Source: Chloroflexota bacterium
Lineage (GTDB): Bacteria > Chloroflexota > UBA6077 > FW602-bin22 > JACQUS01
NCBI GenBank assembly: GCA_016210125.1
Contig: JACQUS010000350.1
Span: forward strand, 1-12,011
DNA: 12,011 nt
Reading direction: 5' to 3'
Shown: one piece after another, positions 7,334 through 12,011 of the stretch
Layout of the letters: each line of letters begins with the position of its first letter
Position numbering within the stretch: the first letter of the stretch is position 1
Program-made: the position numbers and the translations under genes
Notes under the pieces: model-generated
The model's database searches: none
What the model saw: only the letters and a program-made list of their open reading frames with translations
Told to the model about the DNA's origin: nothing

Positions 7334-7364
7334 AATGTACGGCTTTCTTCCGACCTCTTGTCAA
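7334..7364 (-). promoter_or_regulatory. Candidate sigma70-type promoter for the restriction-modification genes
   Basis: On the minus strand a perfect TTGACA (7364-7359) and TACATT (7339-7334, 4 of 6 to consensus) are separated by 19 nt, slightly longer than ideal. It lies in a locally AT-richer stretch. The predicted transcription start near 7327 gives a leader of about 235 nt before the chosen GTG. An inverted repeat GTAGCT/AGCTAC (7387-7392 and 7407-7412) lies just upstream of the -35 element and could be an operator. Confidence 0.45.
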
Positions 7365-7412
7365 ATCTTGTGGAAACTCCTCCCACGTAGCTCGGTTACT
7401 TTAGGCAGCTAC

Positions 7413-7585
7413 AGGGCTGGTGGGCTCCTGTGGCTGAAGAATCCCATCGATGAAGCACCGCCGGATCACCCGCCTGAGAGCGTGGCAAGTCGGGCCGGCC
7501 GCGGATCCTGCGCCTCCTTCGGGCGCGCTGCGTGACAGGCTGACGAGCGTGGGCTAGAGCACGGCAAGAGCATGCAGACGGCGTC
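7413..7585. other. Gene-free part of the 7091-7655 interval
   Basis: Between the restriction-modification promoter and palindrome B copy 2 I see no supportable gene on either strand, in particular no small controller (C) protein. The only structure is a GCGCC/GGCGC hairpin (7510-7514 and 7522-7526). Composition changes from AT-richer near 7316-7460 to the GC-rich background, consistent with the edge of an acquired block. Confidence 0.5.
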
Positions 7586-7612
7586 GTAGGGGCGAGGTAA
7601 CCTCGCCCCTAC
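7586..7612. repeat. Palindrome B, copy 2
   Basis: A perfect inverted repeat with 13-nt arms (7586-7598 and 7600-7612) around one central base. Bases 7587-7608 are identical to 2370-2391. It lies 43 nt beyond the thiolase stop codon, on the downstream side of that gene, so it is placed to act as a terminator for thiolase transcripts as well as being a dispersed repeat. Confidence 0.82.
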
Positions 7613-7655
7613 CCCGTGAGATCGCCCCGGCGGCGCAGCGCGAGCGGCCGGCGTG

Positions 7656-8846
7656 CTACTGCTCGCGGCCCAGCACCACGACGCAGCCGACGGCGCCCGG
7701 CCCGCCGAGGTTGTGCGCCACGCCCACCTTCGGGTTCTCGATCTGCATCTTGCCGGCACGGCCGAGGAGCTGGTCGTGGATGTTGGCCACCATGCGCACG
7801 CCCGACGCGCCGATGGGGTGGCCGCAGGACTTCAGCCCGCCGCTGGTGTTCACCGGCAGCTTGCCGTCGCGGCGCGTCACGCCCTCGGCCGCCAGCCGCC
7901 AGCCCTGCCCGCGCTCGCAGAGGAAGAGGTCCTCGTAGTTCACGATCTCGGTAATGGTGAAGCAGTCATGCAGCTCAATGACGTCGATCTCCTCGGGCGG
8001 GTTGCTGATGCCGGCCTGCTTGTACGCCTTCTCGGCGGCGTGCTGCGTGGCCTTGAAGCCCAAATAGTCGAAGGTCTGGTCCATCTGCGCCGAAAAGTAG
8101 CCCGAATCGACCGAGAGGCCGATGCCGCGAATGACGCTGTAGCTCTTGCCGCGCGCGCGGGCCACCTCGCGGCGCATGAGCACGACGGCCGCGGAGCCAT
8201 CGGTCGTCGGGCAGGCGTCGAACAGGCCGATGGGGTCGGCGATGGCCGGGGCCTTCAGCACCTGCTCCTTGGTGACCGGCTTGCGGAAGTGCGCCAGCGG
8301 GTTGAGCGAGCCGTGGTAGTGGTTCTTCACCGCCACGTCGGCCATGTAGTCCTTGATATTCAGGCCGTAGGCCGCGCCGTAGCGCGTGGCCACCAGGGCG
8401 AACATGCCCGGCGCGGTGCGGCCCTTGCAGTACAGCGGGTGGCCGCGGCTGACGTGCGTCTGCACGAGGCTGCCGCGCGGCGGCACGTCGCGCATCTTCT
8501 CGGCGCCAACGACCAGCACGACGTCGTACTCGCCGGCGGCGACGGCGAGCGCAGCGTTGCGGATGGCGTCAGTCCCCGTCGCGCAGTAGTTGGCGACCCG
8601 CGTGATGGGGATGCCGTAGAGGCCGAGCGGCTCGGCCAGCGAGGTCCCGGCATTGCCCTCGGTGGTGTAGTCGTAGGCGTAGGCCGTGCCCAGCCAGGCG
8701 GCCTCGATCTCGCGCGGCTCGACCCCGGCGTCCTGCATGGCCGCGTAGCCGGCCTCGACGACCATGTCGAAGTAGCTCTGCTCGAAGTTCTCGCCGAAGC
8801 GCGTCATGCCAACGCCGACGATGGCCACCTCGTGTGCCAGACCCAT
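7656..8846 (-). CDS. Thiolase family protein (SCP-x / acetyl-CoA acetyltransferase-like)
   Basis: Cytosolic Claisen-type enzyme that cleaves 3-ketoacyl-CoA with CoA or condenses two acyl-CoAs. The 396 residues match the family length. The N terminus EVAIVGVGMTRFG (6-18) is typical of SCP-x-type thiolases. NYCATGTDAI (87-96) contains the nucleophilic Cys88, where classic thiolases have CASG. ELHDCFT (291-297) supplies His293, and SGGLKSCGHPIGASG (335-349) gives the Cys341-Gly-His343-Pro motif. HNLGGPGA (378-385) closes the fold. All catalytic positions are present. The ATG at 8846 is strongly supported by GAGGAGG about 7 nt upstream. Many relatives are paired with a DUF35 OB-fold/zinc-ribbon partner gene; none is adjacent here. 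A weak -10-like TACGAT lies at 8937-8932 on the minus strand without a convincing -35. The substrate is unknown (steroid side chains, fatty acids and degradation intermediates are all possible). Confidence 0.94.
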   Translation of the reverse strand: MGLAHEVAIVGVGMTRFGENFEQSYFDMVVEAGYAAMQDAGVEPREIEAAWLGTAYAYDYTTEGNAGTSLAEPLGLYGIPITRVANYCATGTDAIRNAALAVAAGEYDVVLVVGAEKMRDVPPRGSLVQTHVSRGHPLYCKGRTAPGMFALVATRYGAAYGLNIKDYMADVAVKNHYHGSLNPLAHFRKPVTKEQVLKAPAIADPIGLFDACPTTDGSAAVVLMRREVARARGKSYSVIRGIGLSVDSGYFSAQMDQTFDYLGFKATQHAAEKAYKQAGISNPPEEIDVIELHDCFTITEIVNYEDLFLCERGQGWRLAAEGVTRRDGKLPVNTSGGLKSCGHPIGASGVRMVANIHDQLLGRAGKMQIENPKVGVAHNLGGPGAVGCVVVLGREQ

Positions 8847-9019
8847 CGCGCTTCCTCCTCAGTGCCCGGCCGGCGTCCTGGCGCGGCGCGGGCGGCGGCC
8901 CGCAGTGGCGCAGCTTCTCTTTGCCAGCGCCATCGTACCACGGCGCCCTACACATGTACCAGCGTTTCTATCGCCCGCGTATGCGCCACGCCGGGGGCGG
9001 GGCTGCGCCTCACCCCCGT

Positions 9020-9047
9020 CCCCCCTCCAGCGCGGCTGGAGAGGGGG
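9020..9047. repeat. GC-rich hairpin in the thiolase-reductase gap
   Basis: CTCCAGC (9025-9031) and GCTGGAG (9035-9041) form a 7-bp stem with a GCG loop. CCCCC (9020-9024) and GGGGG (9043-9047) extend it to 12 bp with one bulged A (9042). The element is flanked by C- and G-rich tracts. It resembles dispersed REP-like hairpins; a terminator role for transcripts from the reductase gene is possible, but there is no T-tract. The surrounding 8847-9125 has no supportable gene. Confidence 0.6.
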
Positions 9048-9125
9048 TGAAGAGGGGGAGGCAAGGCGCGGTGTCCACTCTCAGGGCAGGTCCCTCGCGC
9101 CCTGGCGCGACCATCGGGGATGAAA

Positions 9126-9181
9126 GGGGGAATCCAAAGGGGGCTTCGCCCCCTTTGGATTCCCATCCTGGGGCGGGGTGG
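9126..9181 (+). repeat. Dispersed repeat A, copy 2 (17-bp perfect stem)
   Basis: Bases 9128-9144 pair perfectly with 9148-9164 around a TTC loop, giving a 17-bp stem. The first 34 nt match the reverse complement of 2201-2234 exactly, and the GGGGCGGGGTGG block at 9170-9181 matches the other end of copy 1. It lies between the reductase and thiolase genes, where it could end or attenuate minus-strand transcription, but the sequence sharing with copy 1 inside a coding frame shows it is primarily a mobile or amplified repeat. Confidence 0.85.
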
Positions 9182-9216
9182 ACTCACCCGCCGGCGAGGG
9201 CGATATGAACGTGAGA

Positions 9217-9242
9217 CCGGAGGAGGCAGTTGCTCCCTCCGG
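9217..9242. repeat. Small inverted repeat beyond the reductase gene
   Basis: CCGGAGG (9217-9223) and CCTCCGG (9236-9242) form a 7-bp stem with a 12-nt loop. It lies within the ~70-nt segment that separates two blocks (9170-9181 and 9251-9262) that are contiguous in copy 1 of repeat A. It could be a terminator element or part of an insertion. Confidence 0.4.
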
Positions 9243-9270
9243 CCGGGTTTGGGGTGTCCGCGACAACCGG

Positions 9271-9289
9271 GGCGGGGCGCGGCCCCGCC
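9271..9289 (-). terminator. Candidate terminator hairpin directly after the reductase stop codon
   Basis: GGCGGGGC (9271-9278) and GCCCCGCC (9282-9289) form an 8-bp all-GC stem with a 3-nt loop, starting 1 nt past the minus-strand stop codon at 9293-9291. No U-run follows in the minus-strand RNA, so intrinsic termination is uncertain. Confidence 0.4.
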
Positions 9290-9290
9290 G

Positions 9291-11069
9291 CTACACTGCG
9301 CACTCGCCCTCGCCGCGCTCGACGCGGTAGGCCGCCGAGCGGTCGAAGTCGACGAACAGATCGGCCGCGGCCTCGGCCTCGATGGGCCGCAGACCGGCGA
9401 CGAGCTGGCCGATGGCTGCCGGGCCGACGCGCTGAACGAAGGCGTTGAACTCCTCGCCTGGCAGGCGCTCGGCGCGGTAGTGGGCCAGGATGCGCCGCAC
9501 GGCCTCCGGCACGCGGTGCGCCGGAATCTTCTCCCCGGCGCGCTCGGCGAAGTGGAAGCGCCCGCCCTCGTACTCGCCGCCGACGAACAGCTCGTAGGCC
9601 GGCACCTGCCGACCGTCGGGGCTCTTCACCGCCGCGCCGTGGAAGCCGATGTTGCCGAGGTGGTGGCGGCCACAGCCGTTGGGGCAGCCGGAGATCTTGA
9701 TGTGCAGCTTGCGGACCAGCGGGTCGCTCAGGTCCTCGCCGTCCAGCGCGCGGCGCAGGGCGCGGTTGAGGCCCATCGACGAGGTGATGCCCAGCTTGCA
9801 GCTATCGGTGCCGGGGCACGAGGTGATGTCGGTGATCTCCTGCGCGCCGGCCTCGCCGAGGTCGAGGGCGACCAGCTCGCGCCAGAGGTCGTACAGCTTG
9901 CCCTCCGGCACCCAGCGCAGGGCCAGGTTCTGCTCGACGGTCGCCCGCGCTTGACCGTTGGCGTAGCGGCGGGTCAGCGCCGCGAGGCCGTGGAACTGCG
10001 CCGCGCTCAGGTCGCCGAGCGGCACGGTCACGTAGGCCGCGGCATAGCCCGGCTGGCGCTGCGGGACGACGTTGGTCTGGCGCCAGCGCTGGAAGGCCGC
10101 GTCGTCGTGGCCGTGGCCGTTGGCCGCCACGGCCGGCGGGGGCGTCGGCTCGTAGCGCCGGAGCATCCAGCGCGTCGGGTCGATGGGCTCGGCAGCCCAG
10201 GGCTCGCGCAGCTCGGCCTCGACCTGCTCGCGGAAGGCGTCGAGGCCAATGCGGTCGATCAGGACCTTGATGCGCGCCATCATGCGGTTCTTGCGCAGCA
10301 TGTCGGCCTTGTTGAAGACGCGCAGGATGGCCTCGCTGACGCGCAGGTACTCCTCGACAGGCACGAAGTCGTAGAGCGGCTTGGCGGCGCGCGGCATGAT
10401 CGAGCTGCCGCCGCCGACGTGGATGCGGAAGCCCTGGCGCAGCTCGCCGTCCACCTCGCGCACCTGCGCGACGAAGCCGATATCGTGGAAGGGCGCGACG
10501 GCGCAGTCGCTGGCGCAGGGCGAGAACGACGGTTTGAACTTGCGCGGCATGTTCTGCGTGAAGGGCTTGCGCACGAAGTAGCGGACGAAGGCCGTCAGGT
10601 AGGGCACGACGTCGAAGACCTCATCGCGGCAGACGCCGGCTAGGGGGCAGGTGACGACGTTGCGCACGGTGTTGCCGCAGGCCTCGCGGCTGCTCAGCCC
10701 GGCCTGGTTGAGCCGGCGCATGACGCGCGCCGTGTCCTCCAGCGGGACGTGGTGGTACTGCACGTTCTCGCGCGTGGTGATGTGGCCCTTGCCCAGGGGG
10801 GCGTAGTCACGGGCGATGTCGCCGAGGGCCTCGAGCTGCGCGGCGGTGAGGATGCCGCCGGGGATCTTGACGCGGTACATGTGCGCGTCGGCCTGGCGCT
10901 GGCCGTAGATGCCCTGGCGGAGGCGGAAGCTCTGGAACTGCGCCGCCGCGCGCTCGCCGCGGCGGAACGCGCCGATCTCGCCCTCTAGCTCGGTGAGCTC
11001 CTCAGGGACGATCGGGACGATGCTGAGGGTGTCGACATCGGTGGTCTCATGGCTGGTCTCAATGGTCAC
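9291..11069 (-). CDS. Ferredoxin-type sulfite/nitrite reductase (siroheme, 4Fe-4S)
   Basis: Assimilatory six-electron reductase converting sulfite to sulfide or nitrite to ammonium. The 592 residues show the usual duplicated architecture: a first ferredoxin-like half-domain (GQRQADAHMYRVKIPGG, 56-72), a siroheme half with GNTVRNVVTCPLAG (132-145), a second half-domain (GYAAAYVTVPLGDL, 341-354), and the cluster-ligand motifs TSCPGTDSC (416-424) and SGCPNGCG (460-467). The four Cys (418, 424, 462, 466) bind the 4Fe-4S cluster bridged to siroheme. Arg-rich substrate and siroheme contacts such as TTRENVQ (98-104) are present. The GTG at 11069 is chosen because AAAGGAG precedes it by about 8 nt. 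The frame is open to an ATG at 11180, but that part is GC-rich leader. Sulfite versus nitrite cannot be settled from motifs; the Cys-coding upstream frame argues for sulfur assimilation. A linker at about 307-325 is Pro/Gly/His-rich. Confidence 0.93.
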   Translation of the reverse strand: MTIETSHETTDVDTLSIVPIVPEELTELEGEIGAFRRGERAAAQFQSFRLRQGIYGQRQADAHMYRVKIPGGILTAAQLEALGDIARDYAPLGKGHITTRENVQYHHVPLEDTARVMRRLNQAGLSSREACGNTVRNVVTCPLAGVCRDEVFDVVPYLTAFVRYFVRKPFTQNMPRKFKPSFSPCASDCAVAPFHDIGFVAQVREVDGELRQGFRIHVGGGSSIMPRAAKPLYDFVPVEEYLRVSEAILRVFNKADMLRKNRMMARIKVLIDRIGLDAFREQVEAELREPWAAEPIDPTRWMLRRYEPTPPPAVAANGHGHDDAAFQRWRQTNVVPQRQPGYAAAYVTVPLGDLSAAQFHGLAALTRRYANGQARATVEQNLALRWVPEGKLYDLWRELVALDLGEAGAQEITDITSCPGTDSCKLGITSSMGLNRALRRALDGEDLSDPLVRKLHIKISGCPNGCGRHHLGNIGFHGAAVKSPDGRQVPAYELFVGGEYEGGRFHFAERAGEKIPAHRVPEAVRRILAHYRAERLPGEEFNAFVQRVGPAAIGQLVAGLRPIEAEAAADLFVDFDRSAAYRVERGEGECAV

Positions 11070-11125
11070 GCTCAGGGCTCCTTTCCATGGCAGTTCGTCA
11101 ACGGCAGCGCGACAGCAGCGAGCGC

Positions 11126-11206
11126 TCAGCGGGCGGAAGGGCCCCCGACCCTGGCAGCCGGGGGCTGTGGACAGGTGCATGCGCAGGTGCGGTGCGGGCC
11201 GGGCAT
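11126..11206 (-). CDS. Candidate cysteine-rich leader peptide (upstream ORF of the reductase)
   Basis: A 26-codon frame starts at ATG 11206 and stops at TGA 11128-11126. It begins MPGPHRTCACTCPQ, with Cys codons at positions 8, 10 and 12 (TGC, TGC, TGT). It starts about 37 nt after the predicted transcription start and ends 56 nt before the reductase GTG. Only a weak ribosome site (GCGAGA about 10 nt upstream) is present. Polycysteine upstream frames that sense charged Cys-tRNA are known in front of sulfur genes in mycobacteria. A sulfite reductase is the fitting downstream gene. The assignment is inferred from position and codon content. Confidence 0.45.
   Translation of the reverse strand: MPGPHRTCACTCPQPPAARVGGPSAR
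11141..11165 (-). promoter_or_regulatory. Hairpin overlapping the leader peptide frame (possible attenuator)
   Basis: GCCCCCG (11141-11147) and CGGGGGC (11159-11165) form a 7-bp GC stem with an 11-nt loop, extendable by a G-U pair. In the minus-strand RNA it begins 2 codons after the last Cys codon of the upstream frame, so a ribosome paused on the Cys codons would cover its 5' arm. No U-run follows, so if it acts, it may do so through translation or Rho. Confidence 0.4.
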
Positions 11207-11219
11207 TGTTGATAATCTC

Positions 11220-11241
11220 GCTAAATAATATTGAGTTTAGC
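11220..11241. promoter_or_regulatory. Inverted repeat at +3 to +24, candidate operator
   Basis: GCTAAA (11220-11225) and TTTAGC (11236-11241) are separated by a 10-nt AT-rich spacer. This AT-rich island stands out from the GC-rich background. Its position just downstream of the predicted transcription start is the usual place for a repressor site. The binding protein is unknown. Confidence 0.5.
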
Positions 11242-11249
11242 CTACGCGG

Positions 11250-11278
11250 AGTGTAGCGCCAAACGCGCCGCGTGTCAA
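11250..11278 (-). promoter_or_regulatory. Strong sigma70-type promoter of the reductase gene
   Basis: On the minus strand TTGACA (11278-11273, perfect) and TACACT (11255-11250, 4 of 6) are separated by exactly 17 nt. A start at the A of 11243 gives a leader of about 174 nt before the reductase GTG, enough for the operator-like repeat, the upstream frame and its hairpin. Confidence 0.68.
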
Positions 11279-11284
11279 GGCCAA

Positions 11285-11533
11285 TGCGGGACGCGCGTTG
11301 AGGATGTCGCGGCGATCAGGTGGGCGTGGACGGCTGCGGGGGTGCGGCGTGAGACCCTACGCCGGCGGAGCACTCTTGCCCAGGGCGGATGATGGCGCCG
11401 CCGCGGGGCGGCTCAGCAGCAGCTTCGCCCTCCCGGCCGGGAGTTTCTGGCAGGGCGAGACTCTTGCCGTGCCCCTGCCCCGCGTGCGCGCAGAGCGTCC
11501 GTATCGACCGCCGTGAGGCGGGGTGGGGCAGCC
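11285..11533. other. Gap between the reductase promoter and the DoxX gene
   Basis: No protein-like frame on either strand. It holds a perfect 14-bp palindrome CTCCCGGCCGGGAG (11430-11443) and a small CCGCC/GGCGG hairpin (11508-11512 and 11517-11521), 12 nt past the DoxX stop, that could weakly terminate DoxX transcription. Nothing else is recognisable. Confidence 0.45.
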
Positions 11534-12011
11534 TCAGCCGCGCTCAGCCGCCGCCACGCCGCGACCCGACGGCGCGCGCTCGCCGCGAATGCCCGCCAGC
11601 CAGCGCACCACCGGGATGGCCCCGAACGGGCGGCGCAGCAGGCCGTCCATGCCCCAGACCAGCCCGGCCGCGCCCACGAGGAAGGCCAGCTCAGCAACGA
11701 CGAAGAGTCGATCAACTGAGCCGCCGTTGGACGCCAGTCCTTTCATCAGCATATAGTTCAGGTTCAGCCAGATGCCGATGACGGCCCCCAAGCTCGTGAG
11801 CAGACCCAGCAGCAGCAGCACGCCGACCGTCAGCTCGCCGATGGTCACGAGCTGGGCGACGAGCCCGACATTCGGCTGCACCACGCCCTCGAGGAACGGG
11901 CGGTAGAACGCCTCGGAGTTGACGATGGCCCCGCGCGTCGGCGGCTGGGCGGCCGGATTGCCGAAGAGCAGGTTCGACAAGATCTGCGGCGACGCCAGCC
12001 AGCCCCTCGTC
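11534..12011 (-). CDS. DoxX/DoxD-family membrane protein (5' end beyond the window)
   Basis: Small integral membrane protein. The DoxX/DoxD family includes a subunit of archaeal thiosulfate:quinone oxidoreductase and many bacterial proteins of unclear redox role. The frame is open to the right edge; a TTG at 11980 could start it, but the upstream codons continue in frame (TRGWLASPQI) and the family's first membrane helix would lie off-window, so the gene is treated as partial. Numbering from that TTG: a periplasmic-like segment with FYRPFLEGVVQPNVGL (25-40), membrane segments at about 38-60, 62-79 (including the family signature LNLNYML, 72-78) and 92-113, and a basic, Gly/Ala-rich tail after 116. 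Nearness to a sulfite/nitrite reductase hints at sulfur or redox metabolism, but the two genes are 465 bp apart and the reductase has its own promoter. Confidence 0.85.
   Translation of the reverse strand, partial: TRGWLASPQILSNLLFGNPAAQPPTRGAIVNSEAFYRPFLEGVVQPNVGLVAQLVTIGELTVGVLLLLGLLTSLGAVIGIWLNLNYMLMKGLASNGGSVDRLFVVAELAFLVGAAGLVWGMDGLLRRPFGAIPVVRWLAGIRGERAPSGRGVAAAERG

Noticed and set aside
7260..7535. Plus-strand open frame of about 90 codons between the restriction and thiolase genes
   Set aside because: No ribosome site, no recognisable domain, and it crosses the promoter region of the methyltransferase.
7653..10643. Long plus-strand open frames antisense to the thiolase and the reductase
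   Set aside because: Antisense shadows rich in Ala, Val, Asp, His and Arg; the minus-strand genes have complete motifs and good ribosome sites.
11070..11180. In-frame extension of the reductase to an ATG at 11180 (contains a Cys-Cys pair)
   Set aside because: The GTG at 11069 has a good ribosome site and the family's usual N terminus is short; the region is better explained as leader RNA. The Cys pair is noted but was judged weaker than the T-C-A-C-T-C frame.
1..12011. CRISPR arrays, tRNA or rRNA genes, phage attachment sites
   Set aside because: No regularly spaced repeats, cloverleaf-like sequence or rRNA signature seen by eye on either strand.

Overview
The window is GC-rich chromosomal DNA from a bacterium. 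It carries housekeeping and aerobic carbon-metabolism genes interrupted by a small accessory block. No rRNA or tRNA gene marks the taxon. Very high GC, short dispersed perfect palindromes, a CoxL-like molybdenum hydroxylase, an SCP-x-type thiolase and a siroheme sulfite/nitrite reductase together would fit a Chloroflexota (Thermomicrobia-like) or actinobacterial genome. That placement is an inference with low to moderate confidence.

Left part: a 5'-truncated large subunit of the xanthine dehydrogenase/CO dehydrogenase family (+, to 2372) runs convergently into prs (-, 2392-3336). Upstream of prs on the same strand is a histone-deacetylase-family hydrolase (3378-4394). A 37-nt palindrome (2364-2400) sits exactly at the convergence and supplies the stop codons of both converging genes. 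The last ~80 codons of the hydroxylase read through dispersed-repeat DNA.

Middle part: 4395-4835 holds a cluster of small hairpins and the decayed end of an IS5-type transposase. It is followed by a two-gene type II restriction-modification module on the minus strand: a methyltransferase with an N-terminal helix-turn-helix (5642-7090) and a TdeIII-like endonuclease (4836-5639), separated by 2 nt. Its base composition is visibly less GC-rich than its neighbours. Its upstream side (7091-7655) contains a good sigma70-like promoter and a second copy of the 2364-2400 palindrome. I read this block as horizontally acquired.

Right part: a thiolase (7656-8846), a 440-bp gap with three strong hairpins (one a second copy of the repeat inside the hydroxylase gene), a ferredoxin-type sulfite/nitrite reductase (9291-11069), and a DoxX-family membrane protein running off the right edge (11534-12011). 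All are on the minus strand. The reductase has the most elaborate control region in the window: a near-consensus promoter (11250-11278), an inverted repeat just downstream of the predicted start of transcription (11220-11241), then a 26-codon upstream reading frame with three Cys codons in five positions (11126-11206) overlapping a GC-rich hairpin. This arrangement is what one would expect of a cysteine-sensing leader peptide in front of a sulfur-assimilation gene, and it is the most interesting candidate system here.
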